A DNA stretch of 64,000 nucleotides from Paraburkholderia silviterrae. Lineage in GTDB: Bacteria > Pseudomonadota > Gammaproteobacteria > Burkholderiales > Burkholderiaceae. Under the pieces are notes generated by a model. It was not told the DNA's origin, made no database searches, and was given only the letters and a program-made list of their open reading frames with translations. The translations under genes and the position numbers were made by a program. This document shows, piece after piece, positions 25,817-34,969 of the stretch. How positions within the stretch are numbered: position 1 is the stretch's first letter; each line of letters starts with the position of its first letter. The stretch covers positions 208,168 to 272,167 of the forward strand of contig NZ_SMRP01000009.1 of the NCBI RefSeq assembly GCF_004353915.1. The letters run 5' to 3'.

Positions 25817-26539
25817 CTAGCGAGCACAACCAAGTTGCCCGGCGAGTTGCAGCAGATCGTCCACAACGAAATCCCATGCCTGCTCGGCTTTGAGATCCGT
25901 CGTCTGGCGCGCGCCGTGTTCGGTGGTGCGCGCGACGAATGCCGTCGACAAGCCGAGCCGGCGCGCGGCGGCAAGATCGCCGTTATGGGCCGCAACAAGG
26001 CACAGTTCGGCCGGCGCGAGCCCGAGAATGTCCACCGTCTCGCTGTAGACCTGCGGCGACGGCTTATAAGCGCGTACCACCTCGGCGCCAAGGATCGCGT
26101 CCCATGGCAAGTCGGCGCGTTTGGCGATATCCACCATCAGTCGAATATTGCCGTTCGACAGCGGCGCGATGATAAAGCGCTGCTTCAGGCGATAAAGCGC
26201 CTCCACGGCATCCGGCCAGGGGTCCAGGCGATGCCAGGCCAGATTGAGCGCATCGACCTGCGCATCGGGAATCCCGGTGACCCCAAGCCGGTTCAGGACT
26301 TTGACGAGATTCTCGCGGTGCAGCACGTCGAGCCGCACGTACGGCCTGCGGCCGCTACGCACTTCTTCCATGGCGGGCGAGTATTCGCGCCGCCACGCAT
26401 CCGCGAATTCGAAGGGGTCGAGGCCCGGCGCGTGCCGGCTCAGAAACGGTTCGACCTCTCGTGCGACGCCGCTTCGCCAGTCGACGATCGTCCCGAAGAC
26501 GTCGAACACGAGGGCCTTGATTCCGGTTGGGTTCGCCAT
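25817..26539 (-). CDS. Haloacid dehalogenase type II (HAD superfamily)
   Basis: This is a 240-aa HAD hydrolase. Motif I is LVFDVFGTIVDW with the nucleophile Asp13; motif II is PLSNGN; the lysine is in RAYKPSPQVY; and motif III is VAAHNGDLAAA. The FDVFGT/V and AHNxDL forms are those of L-2-haloacid dehalogenases, which hydrolyse 2-haloalkanoates to hydroxyacids. Many family members are misannotated general hydrolases. The ribosome-binding site is weak. It lies upstream of the COG4705 membrane gene on the same strand. Confidence 0.8.
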   Translation of the reverse strand: MANPTGIKALVFDVFGTIVDWRSGVAREVEPFLSRHAPGLDPFEFADAWRREYSPAMEEVRSGRRPYVRLDVLHRENLVKVLNRLGVTGIPDAQVDALNLAWHRLDPWPDAVEALYRLKQRFIIAPLSNGNIRLMVDIAKRADLPWDAILGAEVVRAYKPSPQVYSETVDILGLAPAELCLVAAHNGDLAAARRLGLSTAFVARTTEHGARQTTDLKAEQAWDFVVDDLLQLAGQLGCAR

Positions 26540-26692
26540 GTGTGAGAGATATTACAAAACGCCTTCATTGAATGCGCGCCAGCGCGTGGCAACGGCCCTG
26601 CTTCGCCGGATTGAACTGCGAGCTCGCAAATTGAGTCATTCAAGGTATCGCTCTTGCTACCCGGAGTGATTCCGTTCCACCAAAGCGAAATC

Positions 26693-28294
26693 ATGTCGAC
26701 GACTCAGCCCACCAGCCAATCCCCCAGCACGCCGGCCAACGCCAGGCTGGCCTCGCATCCGCACGGCGCGCCCGCCTCGGCGGCCGGCAATCATCCGGCG
26801 CCGCCCTGCACGCTCGTGATCTTCGGCGCGGGCGGCGACCTCACCAAACGCCTGCTGATGCCGGCACTGTACAACCTTGCCGTCGATGGCCTGCTCGACA
26901 ATGGCATGAAGATCATCGGCGTCAATCACGGCGAGCGCGAGACCGGGCAATGGCGCGAGGATTTGCACGACGCGCTGCAGAAGTTTGCGGCCGACAAGGC
27001 CAGCACCTTCCACGCCGGCACGCTCGACGATAACGCGTGGAACTGGATCGCGCAGCGGCTGCACTATATGGCGGGCGAATTCGAGGACGACGACGCCTAC
27101 CAGCGCCTCGCCCAGCAACTCGGCGGCAACGCGCAAGGCAACGTGGTGTTCTATCTCGCGGTGGGCGCGCGCTTCTTCAAGCCGATCGTCGAGCGTCTGG
27201 GCAAGGCCGGCCTGCTGAGGCAGGACGCCAGTGGCGGCGGCCCGTTCCGCCGTGTCGTAATCGAAAAACCATTTGGCGCCGATCTCGCCTCGGCGCGCGA
27301 TCTGAACCAGCACATCCTGAGCTTCGCCAACGAATCGCAGATTTATCGCATCGACCATTTTCTCGGCAAGGACACGGTGCAAAGCATTCTCGCCATACGT
27401 TTCGCCAACGCGATGTTCGAGCCCATCTGGCGCCGCGAGTATATCGACAGCATTCAGATCACGGCTTCGGAAGTGATCGGCGTGGAAGGCCGCGGGCGCT
27501 TCTATGAGCAGACCGGCGCGTTCCGCGACATGGTGCCGAACCATCTGTTCCAGTTGCTCTGCATGGTGGCGATGGAGCCGCCCAACTCGTTCGACGCCGA
27601 AGCGGTGCGCAACAAGAAGGCCGAGGTCTTCGATGCGATCAAGCCGCTCACACCCGCGGACGTGGTGTTCGGGCAATACAGCACGGGGCCGGCGGGCGTG
27701 GCCTACCGCGACGAGCCCGATGTCGCGAAGGACAGCCAGACGCCAACGTATGCCGCCGCCCGCGTGCAGATTGACAACTGGCGCTGGGCGGGCGTGCCGT
27801 TCTATTTGCGCACCGGCAAGCGGCTGGCCGCGCGGCACACGGAGATCTCGGTGCAGCTCAGGCGCGTGCCGTTTCGTCTGTTTCGCGACACGCCCGTCGA
27901 CGCGCTGACGCCCAACGTGCTGACGCTGCGCATCGACCCCACGCACGGCACGAGCTTCGATTTCAACGTGAAGACGCCGGGGCCGGTCATGCAGATCGGC
28001 GCGGTGCATTCGTCGTTCGACTACGATGACTTCTTCACGGAGCACGCGAACATCGGCTACGAAACGCTGCTCTATGACTGCATGCTCGGCGACCAGACGC
28101 TCTTTCAGCGCGCCGACAGCATCGAAGCGGCATGGGCCGCGGTGGACGGCGTGCTGCATCCGCAAGACCGCGCGGCGGTGCGCGTGCAGGATTACGCAGC
28201 GGGCAGCGAAGGCCCGGCCGAAGCCCAGGCGCTGCTCGCGCAGGACGGCCGCGCGTGGCGCGCGCTCACGCCTGGCGAGCCCCCAAAGAGCTGA
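26693..28294 (+). CDS. zwf: Glucose-6-phosphate 1-dehydrogenase
   Basis: This is a 533-aa enzyme of the oxidative pentose phosphate and Entner-Doudoroff routes, oxidising glucose 6-phosphate with NAD(P)+. The coenzyme site is IFGAGGDLTKR and the active site is RIDHFLGKD (about 219-227). It carries a roughly 40-residue Ala/Ser/Pro-rich N-terminal extension not seen in the usual 490-aa form. The ATG at 26693 is taken as start, although the upstream SD is poor. It is followed 57 bp later by a polyphosphate-type glucokinase on the same strand, so the pair takes glucose to 6-phosphogluconolactone. Confidence 0.95.
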   Translation: MSTTQPTSQSPSTPANARLASHPHGAPASAAGNHPAPPCTLVIFGAGGDLTKRLLMPALYNLAVDGLLDNGMKIIGVNHGERETGQWREDLHDALQKFAADKASTFHAGTLDDNAWNWIAQRLHYMAGEFEDDDAYQRLAQQLGGNAQGNVVFYLAVGARFFKPIVERLGKAGLLRQDASGGGPFRRVVIEKPFGADLASARDLNQHILSFANESQIYRIDHFLGKDTVQSILAIRFANAMFEPIWRREYIDSIQITASEVIGVEGRGRFYEQTGAFRDMVPNHLFQLLCMVAMEPPNSFDAEAVRNKKAEVFDAIKPLTPADVVFGQYSTGPAGVAYRDEPDVAKDSQTPTYAAARVQIDNWRWAGVPFYLRTGKRLAARHTEISVQLRRVPFRLFRDTPVDALTPNVLTLRIDPTHGTSFDFNVKTPGPVMQIGAVHSSFDYDDFFTEHANIGYETLLYDCMLGDQTLFQRADSIEAAWAAVDGVLHPQDRAAVRVQDYAAGSEGPAEAQALLAQDGRAWRALTPGEPPKS

Positions 28295-28351
28295 ACTCAC
28301 CGAACCAGCGCGAACAACATCGCACTGCATGCACGACCAACGGAGGATCGA

Positions 28352-29230
28352 GTGGCCAGGACAACAAGCGCGGCAAAAAACACCCAGGCAAACACAACGG
28401 CGAGGACGCGAGCCGGCACGAAGAATAGCAATAGCACCCGGAATCGCGCGCCCGCAGCGCGGCGCATCGAAAACATTCTCGCCATCGACATAGGCGGCAC
28501 CGGGCTGAAGGCGGCGATCATCGACGCGAACGGCAAAATGCGCACCGACCGCGTGCGCGTTCCGACGCCGCATCCGTGCTCGCCTGCCTTGCTCGTCGAC
28601 ACGCTCGATGCGCTCGTCAAGCCGCTGGTCGAGCAGTATCCGCCCACCCATGTGTCGATCGGCTTTCCCGGTTTCGTGCGCGAGAACCACGTGCTCACGG
28701 CGCCGCATCTCGGCGTGGAAGGCTGGAGCAACGTGCCGCTCGCGCAGATGCTCGGCGAGCGCCTCGGCAACCCTTCGGTACGCCTGATCAACGATGCGGA
28801 AATGCAGGGCTTCGCCGCCATCGAGGGAAAGGGCCTCGAATTCGTCCTGACGCTCGGCACGGGCGCGGGCACGGCGATGTTCCGCGACGGCGAGTTGATG
28901 CCGCACCTCGAACTCGCCCACCATCCGGTCAGCAAGAAGCACGCGTACGACGAATATATCGGCGATGCCGCGCGCCGCAAGGTCGGCAACAAACGCTGGA
29001 ACCGGCGGGTCGAGAAAGTCATCGGCATTCTCGAATCGCTCGTGCATTACGACAAGTTGTGGATTGGCGGCGGCAACGCGGCGCGGCTCACTTTCAATCT
29101 GCCGCCTGACGTGGCGACCGTGCCAAACGAGCGGGGTATCGAAGGCGGAGCGCGTCTGTGGCATCCGCTTTCGCTGCGCGAAACGCGGCAGCATCCGGAA
29201 GCAACGCAGCGCACGGGCGTTTTCAAATGA
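28352..29230 (+). CDS. ppgK: Polyphosphate glucokinase, ROK family
   Basis: This is a 292-aa ROK kinase. The phosphate-binding motif is AIDIGGTGLKAAII, then NDAEMQG and LTLGTGAGTA. Sequence segments FPGFVRENHVLTAPHLG and the KHAYDEYIGD stretch are those of the strictly polyphosphate- or ATP/polyphosphate-dependent glucokinases. A roughly 35-residue Thr/Arg/Asn-rich leader precedes the fold. The start is GTG at 28352, with GGAGG 5 nt upstream. It is downstream of zwf, and 57 bp separates them. It phosphorylates glucose using polyphosphate. Confidence 0.85.
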   Translation: MARTTSAAKNTQANTTARTRAGTKNSNSTRNRAPAARRIENILAIDIGGTGLKAAIIDANGKMRTDRVRVPTPHPCSPALLVDTLDALVKPLVEQYPPTHVSIGFPGFVRENHVLTAPHLGVEGWSNVPLAQMLGERLGNPSVRLINDAEMQGFAAIEGKGLEFVLTLGTGAGTAMFRDGELMPHLELAHHPVSKKHAYDEYIGDAARRKVGNKRWNRRVEKVIGILESLVHYDKLWIGGGNAARLTFNLPPDVATVPNERGIEGGARLWHPLSLRETRQHPEATQRTGVFK

Positions 29231-29246
29231 CCGCCCCGGCGGTCAT
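29227..29246. terminator. Hairpin at the end of ppgK
   Basis: ATGACCGC-4 nt-GCGGTCAT forms a perfect 8-bp stem that overlaps the ppgK stop codon and lies between the convergent ppgK and diguanylate cyclase genes. There is no T-run, so termination is inferred from position. Confidence 0.45.
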
Positions 29247-29264
29247 CGCTGGATTGGCACGGTT

Positions 29265-30434
29265 TTAGCGCGGCGCCGCGATACCGTGCACATCGACTTC
29301 CGAAGCCGTGACGACGCGGTTGCGCCCCATCGCCTTCGCCAGGTACAGCGCCGCGTCGGCGCGCGCCATCGCGCCTTCGAGCGTGTCCGCCAGCGCGATC
29401 CGCTCGACGCCGGCGCTGAACGTGCAACGCACGCCGTCGTCGGGCACGCGCTCCAGCGCAAGCCGCAGCGCGTTCGTCAACGCCGCTGCATCGCTCTTTC
29501 GTGTGTCCACGAAAAGAATGGCGAACTCCTCGCCGCCCAGACGCCCGAACAGATCGCATCCGCGCAACTGGCCCAGCACCACCGAGCCGATATGCGTCAG
29601 CGTCCGGTCGCCGACGGCGTGGCCAAAGCTGTCGTTGATCGACTTGAAATTGTCGATGTCGAGAATGGCGATGGAGAGCGCCTTGCCGGCCTCCCGCGCC
29701 TCGCCAAGCAGCACCCCCGCTTTCTCCATGAACGCGCGGCGCATGAGCGCGCCCGTGAGTTCGTCGATCGTCGCGAGCCGTTCCATTCTTCGGATCAATT
29801 GATCGTGCGCCAGCATGACCATGCCGATCGACATGCATGGCGACGAGACGATCGCGAGGCCGAGCAGCACGACGTTCCACGGCGACGGCTGCACGAACGC
29901 GACCGGCGGCACGAGGCCGAAGACCACCGCACCGGCACGCGCAAGGTGGCTCAATGCGCCGAGCCAGGCCGACACCGCGACGAATCGCGCGGCATAGCGC
30001 GCACCCGCATGCCGAGCGTGACGCAGCGCCAGCGTAGCCGCGGCGATCCGTCCGTAGGCCAGCACGACGGACAGGCAAACGACCCTCGCCTCGATGCTCG
30101 GCGAAACGCACGTGAAGTACACCATCGCGGCGAAGGCAGCGGCGAAGGCGGCTAACTCCGCGCGCCGCGTGGGCGGGATGCCGAAGAACTGGCGCGTGCC
30201 CTGCAGCAGCAGCGCCACCGCCACCATCGTGATGAACGAAATGGCGACGATCGCAAACGGACGCGGCCGGTCGCCGGCGAACAACACCGCCGTTGAAGCC
30301 ACGGCCAGGAGCGCATAGGCCACGCACCAGCGCACTACGCCCGGCACCGCCGTGCGGCGCAGCGAACCCAGGATGGCCACGCTCATCGTGCAGGACACGA
30401 TCAAGATCCCGAACAACGCGAGGGGGCTGAGCAT
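29265..30434 (-). CDS. Membrane-bound diguanylate cyclase (GGDEF)
   Basis: This is a 389-aa protein. The first 200 residues hold about six hydrophobic segments; the C-terminal 165 residues form a GGDEF domain with the active motif GRLGGEEF and, five residues before it, the inhibitory-site RxxD as RGCD. The substrate segment DIDNFKSINDSFGH is complete, so it should make cyclic di-GMP and be product-inhibited. No EAL domain is present. The SD is weak. The next gene upstream on the same strand is 346 bp away, so it probably has its own promoter. Confidence 0.85.
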   Translation of the reverse strand: MLSPLALFGILIVSCTMSVAILGSLRRTAVPGVVRWCVAYALLAVASTAVLFAGDRPRPFAIVAISFITMVAVALLLQGTRQFFGIPPTRRAELAAFAAAFAAMVYFTCVSPSIEARVVCLSVVLAYGRIAAATLALRHARHAGARYAARFVAVSAWLGALSHLARAGAVVFGLVPPVAFVQPSPWNVVLLGLAIVSSPCMSIGMVMLAHDQLIRRMERLATIDELTGALMRRAFMEKAGVLLGEAREAGKALSIAILDIDNFKSINDSFGHAVGDRTLTHIGSVVLGQLRGCDLFGRLGGEEFAILFVDTRKSDAAALTNALRLALERVPDDGVRCTFSAGVERIALADTLEGAMARADAALYLAKAMGRNRVVTASEVDVHGIAAPR

Positions 30435-30780
30435 GAGATCGGGCCTGGTGGAAAAAGACGATGAATCAGGATGTTCGAAACGACGCCCTGAAAACGAAAG
30501 TAAATTGAAAACATATTGAAGCCTTAAATTAAGGCATCAATCGCGCTGTAGCGGCGAAGACGTATCGTATCGCAGGTCCGCGTCGGGAAAATACCATGAC
30601 ACTGTGGCGGTGCCCGATCAAGACGCGGAACCCCATCCGCTGCTTGACAGAATCCACTCGCCCAACAGGGCGCGGCCACATTTATCAAGGATGACTAATC
30701 ACTTCGGGTGCATGAAGGCGTGCGCCACGCACCTGACCATTGAAGGCGGCTTGAATCGATCGGGCTTGTGAGGAAAGAAA
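30435..30780. other. Intergenic region upstream of the diguanylate cyclase
   Basis: This 346-bp gap lies between the zinc-ribbon membrane gene and the cyclase, both on the minus strand. A stretch around 30480-30540 is much richer in A and T than its surroundings and is the likely cyclase promoter. It contains a perfect 15-bp palindrome, GCCTTAAATTAAGGC, at 30521-30535, a candidate operator. I see no gene in the remainder. Confidence 0.5.
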
Positions 30781-31716
30781 CTACTGGGGGTCCAGGCTCG
30801 GATCGAACGCCCTTTCACCTCTGGCGTTCTGCTCGGCGATGGCGTGCGAGAGCAAGTTTCGCGCTTCGCTGTTCGACGCGTCGATGGTCAGCGCATGGCC
30901 CGCGTTGTGCCACGCGCAAACCCAATCCGCCTGGCGCGCGCACAGGCGTGCGTAGCCAAGCAACGCGTCGCGCTCCTGCTCGCGGGAGACCAGCTCGGCG
31001 TGGAGTTGCCGCGCCTCCCCGTTGCCGGGTTGTTCGGCCAGCGCGGTCATGATGGACCTGTGGGCTGGACCGAGATCGTTCTTGTCGAGACTGACTCGCG
31101 CAATGGCTAGATTGCGCGCGACGTCGGTGTGCGCGCTCACCTCGCGCTTCATGACGGCGGCGCGTTCGTCACGAAGACTCTTGAACGATGCTGCGTTGCG
31201 CTGGGCGGCTTCCGTGTGCGGCGCCGTGGTGCGCGAGGGCGGCGCCACGGCCTCGGTCATAGAAGGCGGCGCGCTCGCAGTCTCGGGCGGCGGCATGGGC
31301 ACGGCCACGGGAGTCGGAATGGGCCCGGGCGGCGCGGAGTCGTGAGCGGCTGCGTTTGCCACTGCGTTTGCGGGCCCATTCACCGCTAACATCGCAGACC
31401 CTTTTTGTGTTCCGATCACGGCCCCTTGGGCGACCTGGGTTTCCGCGGCCATTTCCTGCGCATTGTGATGCGAGTGCACATAAGCGGCGACGACAAACAC
31501 GCACGCGGCCACACAGCCGAACGCATAGAGATACAGACGTCCGTGACGCGCCGCGTGGTCATCGTAGGGACGAGCGGCTCTCATCGCCTCGCGAGACGAT
31601 GCGCCCAGCAGGCTCGCGCCGCAATGGGGGCAGAAGTTCAGTGGTCCTTCGAGCCTGGCCCCACAACTGGAACACTGCCGCGGGCCAGAACTGCCTTGTG
31701 CTGGTTCATTGAGCAT
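30781..31716 (-). CDS. Zinc-ribbon single-pass membrane protein, unknown function
   Basis: This is a 311-aa protein. An N-terminal zinc ribbon (CSSCGARLEGPLNFCPHCG) is followed by one transmembrane helix near residues 65-85 (LYAFGCVAACVFVVAAYV), a Pro/Ala-rich linker, and a C-terminal helical, tetratricopeptide-like region of about 130 residues (AIARVSLDKNDLGPAHRSI, YARLCARQADWVCAWHNAGHAL). The start at 31716 is chosen because the zinc ribbon begins 20 residues later; the upstream in-frame extension shows no domain. A cytoplasmic ribbon plus periplasmic TPR-like part suggests an assembly or sensing role. I do not recognise it. Confidence 0.65.
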   Translation of the reverse strand: MLNEPAQGSSGPRQCSSCGARLEGPLNFCPHCGASLLGASSREAMRAARPYDDHAARHGRLYLYAFGCVAACVFVVAAYVHSHHNAQEMAAETQVAQGAVIGTQKGSAMLAVNGPANAVANAAAHDSAPPGPIPTPVAVPMPPPETASAPPSMTEAVAPPSRTTAPHTEAAQRNAASFKSLRDERAAVMKREVSAHTDVARNLAIARVSLDKNDLGPAHRSIMTALAEQPGNGEARQLHAELVSREQERDALLGYARLCARQADWVCAWHNAGHALTIDASNSEARNLLSHAIAEQNARGERAFDPSLDPQ

Positions 31717-32442
31717 GGGAGATGCTACGGCTTCGATGGATCTGATGGGCTGCCGCTGCCTCAAGGCGCGTTGCAGCGGATGACGACGTCGTAAAAATCG
31801 GTGTCGGACACCGTGAATCGTTGAGTAGTGGTCGAAATATTCATCTTGAATATGGACTACTTCGCCGCGAAGATCAATCGGCGGGTCGACCAGCGTGACG
31901 GATCTGTAACGTCCCTGTTTCGCGGCAAATCTGCACTGTTCGTGAGCGCGGTCCCGCCCCAAAACGCCAGCAAATCGCGGGCTTCATCGGCCTGAATCAT
32001 TACGTTGCTCACACAACGTTCGGATTCCTGCTTATTTACCATGGATGAAAATCAGCGGCCGGCAAGATGACAATGACTCACGGCAAGGCGCGCGATTTGA
32101 TGAATCATCGCACGCGCTGCGAAGGCTCAGACGATGGGATTGTGCGCCGCAATAATTGAAATTTGCCGAAAATACGGGCTCGCGACGAACATCGATTTGA
32201 TCGGCGATCGGATCTGGAGAAAAAATCAGGGCCTGTACCGATCCCGGGATGCGTTCAGCATGCAGCCCGCTGCCGTCCGTTCACCCATGCCGCTCCGCCG
32301 GAAGTCTGCAGGTCTGCTCACGATTCGAATGTTCGAGCATGGACGAAATTCGGATGGGCGTTTGTAAGGGAATCTACCGAGTGTTCGTGCAACGGTCGCC
32401 GTGCGACTCTATGTCTCAGTGCCATTCCCTATGGAGCCAGGC
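31717..32442. other. Gene-poor stretch with lower GC
   Basis: This 726-bp stretch separates the zinc-ribbon gene from the small membrane protein. It has short reading frames on both strands, none with a recognisable domain or a good ribosome-binding site. Composition is visibly less GC-rich than its neighbours (for example 32140-32260). It may be a decayed gene or a transferred fragment. Confidence 0.5.
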
Positions 32443-32709
32443 ATGCAAGCTGAGACGCTCAAGAATGCAAGGGCCGCCGCTTTTCTGAATCGGTCGGCGC
32501 TGTGTCTGCTGTTGTTGCCAGCTGCGTGCCTTGTCTGGGCACTCCAGGCGTACTCGCCACAGGATGCATGCTGGCTTTGCTTCTCGCTGGCCACCTTCGC
32601 CTGGCCTTTCGCTGGCGTCCTGTATTTGGTCTCAGCAGGATTCCACGTCGACACCCCCGCTCAGCGTCTCGAGAAGGACGCCGGATTTCGCGAGGCGCAT
32701 GGGCACTAA
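32443..32709 (+). CDS. Small two-helix membrane protein
   Basis: This 88-aa protein has two hydrophobic helices (ALCLLLLPAACLVWALQAY and FSLATFAWPFAGVLYLVSAG) and a charged C-terminus. GGAG lies 6 nt before the ATG at 32443, which decides the start over two upstream in-frame codons. No family recognised. It stands alone. Confidence 0.55.
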   Translation: MQAETLKNARAAAFLNRSALCLLLLPAACLVWALQAYSPQDACWLCFSLATFAWPFAGVLYLVSAGFHVDTPAQRLEKDAGFREAHGH

Positions 32710-32753
32710 GCCTGTGTGCGGTGCAGCCGGGTAGTCCGCTGTAGTTGCTCGAG

Positions 32754-32783
32754 CGAAAACCCTCTGGAAACAGGCGGTTTTCG
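32754..32783. terminator. Inverted repeat downstream of the small membrane protein
   Basis: CGAAAACC and its exact complement GGTTTTCG are separated by 14 nt. On the plus strand the TTTT lies in the descending arm. It is a candidate terminator for the gene ending at 32709. The following 250 bp to 33031 hold no supported gene. Confidence 0.4.
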
Positions 32784-33031
32784 AGCGGCGGCCGTTTAGC
32801 CGCCATTCGTCCACCGGACCATGAACTGTGGCCCGTTGGGAGTCTGGGCAAACATGGCGGACATTCTTGCCGCGCCAGCGACGTTCGACGTTTCGCCGAG
32901 CCAATACCGCTTCGTCAACGGCAGCGGTGAAAGCCACACGCCCGTGACGGCCACAGCCGTCATTGCGGCGCTGTGGCAGCCGCAATGACGAGCGCTATTC
33001 GACTTCGCTCTGCTCGAGCATTGCCGTGCTC

Positions 33032-33052
33032 GACGTGGGAGTGCCCCACGTC
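33032..33052 (-). terminator. Hairpin downstream of the porin
   Basis: GACGTGGG-5 nt-CCCACGTC is a perfect 8-bp stem, ending 5 bp from the porin stop codon. No T-run follows, so termination is inferred from position. Confidence 0.5.
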
Positions 33053-33057
33053 GCCAC

Positions 33058-34176
33058 TCAGAACCGGTGGGTCATGCCTATCCCCGCCAGAATCTGTTTG
33101 GTGCCCGGCGCGCTAACGGTTATGCCCGGCCAGCTAACCGTCGAGCTACCGTTGTTCTTGATATAGCCGGCGCGCGCATAGAGGCTGGTTCGCTTCGACA
33201 GCGAGTGATCGACGCCAACCTCGACGCCCGGTGCGTTGTCGTGCACGCCGCGCACGTCACGCTCGGTGAAGGCGATTTCGATCACATCGGCCGAGCTGGC
33301 CTGGATCGTGGCGCCCAGTTCGGCTGTGCTGCTGGAATGAAAGGTCCCGAGCAGCGCAGCCAGCGATCTGGCGGGTGGATTGTCCGCGCGCTGGTAGGCA
33401 TAGTTGAACTGCAGGTTCACGATACCTATCCGGTAGGCGATGGCCCCGATGAAATGCTCCGTTCCCAGCAGACTCAGCGGGCCGGGCAATCCCGCAATGG
33501 TTTGCTCTCCAGAATGTTGATTGACGTACGACACGCCTGCGTACAGTCCGTAGCCCGTATAGCTCGCCCCCACGTTCAACATGTTGCCTCCCGTCGACGG
33601 CGTGGGTTGCGTTACCGTGGCCGCAAACGCGTACATGCCGTACAGTTGCAGGCCATTCAAATTGGGCGATTGATACAGGATGGAATTGCTTGCGCGCCCA
33701 TTTCCCGACTGCGTCGACAAGGTATTGCGGTCGACCGCCAGAACGTTGGCCGACATCGGCGACAGCACTTCGTTCAGGCGAAACGGATCGGTCGGGTACA
33801 GGACTCTGAAGCTGGGCACATATTGGCGGCCAAACGTGAGCGAGCCGATTTTCTCGCTGGTCAGCCCAACCCACGCCTGACGATAGAAGAGCGACGTCGT
33901 ATCGGCGAACAGCGTGCCAGTGTTGATGTTGTAGCCTCCTTCGAGATCGAATTGGGCCGCGAGTCCGCCGCCGAGATCTTCCGTTCCCTTCATGCCGAAC
34001 AATGAGCCGCTCGACCCGCCGCTTCGCTGCGAAAAGGCGTGCGCGCCCCCGTTATCGAGGTATTGCATGAACGTATCGGCCACGCCGTACAACATGACGC
34101 TCGAATCCGCCGCGGCGGCATTGCCGGCGGCAAGAACGAGTGAGCTCCCGAGAACGCCCGTAACGAACAAACGCAT
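33058..34176 (-). CDS. Outer-membrane porin, Burkholderia type
   Basis: This is a 372-aa porin with a cleavable signal (hydrophobic core, cleavage near AAA-ADSS). The mature protein begins SSVMLYGVADTF, contains the family's GSLFGMKGTEDLGGGLAAQF and TFGRQYVP segments, and ends with the terminal aromatic GMTHRF needed for outer-membrane assembly. GGAG lies 6 nt before the ATG. It follows an SDR gene and a fatty-acid hydroxylase gene on the same strand at 39 and 58 bp. It forms a trimeric pore for small hydrophilic solutes. Confidence 0.9.
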   Translation of the reverse strand: MRLFVTGVLGSSLVLAAGNAAAADSSVMLYGVADTFMQYLDNGGAHAFSQRSGGSSGSLFGMKGTEDLGGGLAAQFDLEGGYNINTGTLFADTTSLFYRQAWVGLTSEKIGSLTFGRQYVPSFRVLYPTDPFRLNEVLSPMSANVLAVDRNTLSTQSGNGRASNSILYQSPNLNGLQLYGMYAFAATVTQPTPSTGGNMLNVGASYTGYGLYAGVSYVNQHSGEQTIAGLPGPLSLLGTEHFIGAIAYRIGIVNLQFNYAYQRADNPPARSLAALLGTFHSSSTAELGATIQASSADVIEIAFTERDVRGVHDNAPGVEVGVDHSLSKRTSLYARAGYIKNNGSSTVSWPGITVSAPGTKQILAGIGMTHRF

Positions 34177-34215
34177 GCATGTCTCCTATGTCTCTATGCC
34201 GCTTTTAGCGGACGC

Positions 34216-34911
34216 TCAGACGCGACCCCTGACGGGAATGAGTGCGCCCGTAATGGGCGATGCGGCCTCCGACTGCAGAAAGACGATCACGCGCGCGAGT
34301 GCCGCGGCGTCTACCCAGCGAGCAGCATCTTCGTCCGGCATGGCGGCGCGGTTGGCGGGTGTGTCGATGATGCTGGGAAGCACGGCGTTGACGGTGATGC
34401 CACGATCCTTGAACTCCTCGGCCATTGCTTCGGTCAGCCGTGCGACGCCCGCTTTCGACGCCGCATAGGCGCCCATCCCGGTGCGCGCCTGGTTGGCCGC
34501 GAGCGCACCCACGTTGACGATGCGCCCGGCGCCGCATTGCAGCAGGTATGGCAGCGCAGCCTGCGAGGCGGACAGTGCGCTGCGCACGTTGAGCGCATAC
34601 ATGCGGTCCCAGGTTTCGACATCGCCACTTTCGACCGTTTCCCAGACGAAGCCACCCGCAATGTTGACGAGGCCGTCGAGTCCGTTCAGCCGCTCGGCCA
34701 CGGCTGTCAAACACGCTCTCGCCGCCGCGGCATTGGTCAGATCGACGCCGCCCCAGCTCGCTACGCCCTCCTTCAAACCGGAAGGCTCCGACGCTTGATC
34801 GACGAGCGCCACCTCCGCACCCGCCGCCTCCAGCACATGCCCAACTGCGATGCCGAGCGCACCGAAACCTCCCGTCACGACGATGCGCTTTCCTTCCAGT
34901 ACCTTGCTCAT
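34216..34911 (-). CDS. Short-chain dehydrogenase/reductase
   Basis: This is a 231-aa SDR. The coenzyme motif is VVTGGFGALGIAVGH, followed by NIAGG and the catalytic Tyr-Lys in YAASKAG. The usual catalytic serine, 13 residues before the tyrosine, is replaced by alanine (VNVGALAANQ). This recurs in one SDR subgroup and may lower or change activity. GGAG lies 5 nt before the ATG. It is between the hydroxylase and the porin on the same strand. Substrate unknown. Confidence 0.85.
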   Translation of the reverse strand: MSKVLEGKRIVVTGGFGALGIAVGHVLEAAGAEVALVDQASEPSGLKEGVASWGGVDLTNAAAARACLTAVAERLNGLDGLVNIAGGFVWETVESGDVETWDRMYALNVRSALSASQAALPYLLQCGAGRIVNVGALAANQARTGMGAYAASKAGVARLTEAMAEEFKDRGITVNAVLPSIIDTPANRAAMPDEDAARWVDAAALARVIVFLQSEAASPITGALIPVRGRV

Positions 34912-34969
34912 GCAAACTCCAACTCTCTTTAGCCAAGTAGTGATTCCTGCGTCGATGCTTGCGCGCGAC

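Noticed and set aside
26657..29194. 845-residue minus-strand frame across zwf and ppgK
   Set aside because: Length comes from GC-rich codon bias; both genes on the other strand have complete motifs.
31857..32042. 61-residue minus-strand frame near the zinc-ribbon gene
   Set aside because: No domain or ribosome-binding site. Left as part of the gene-poor stretch.
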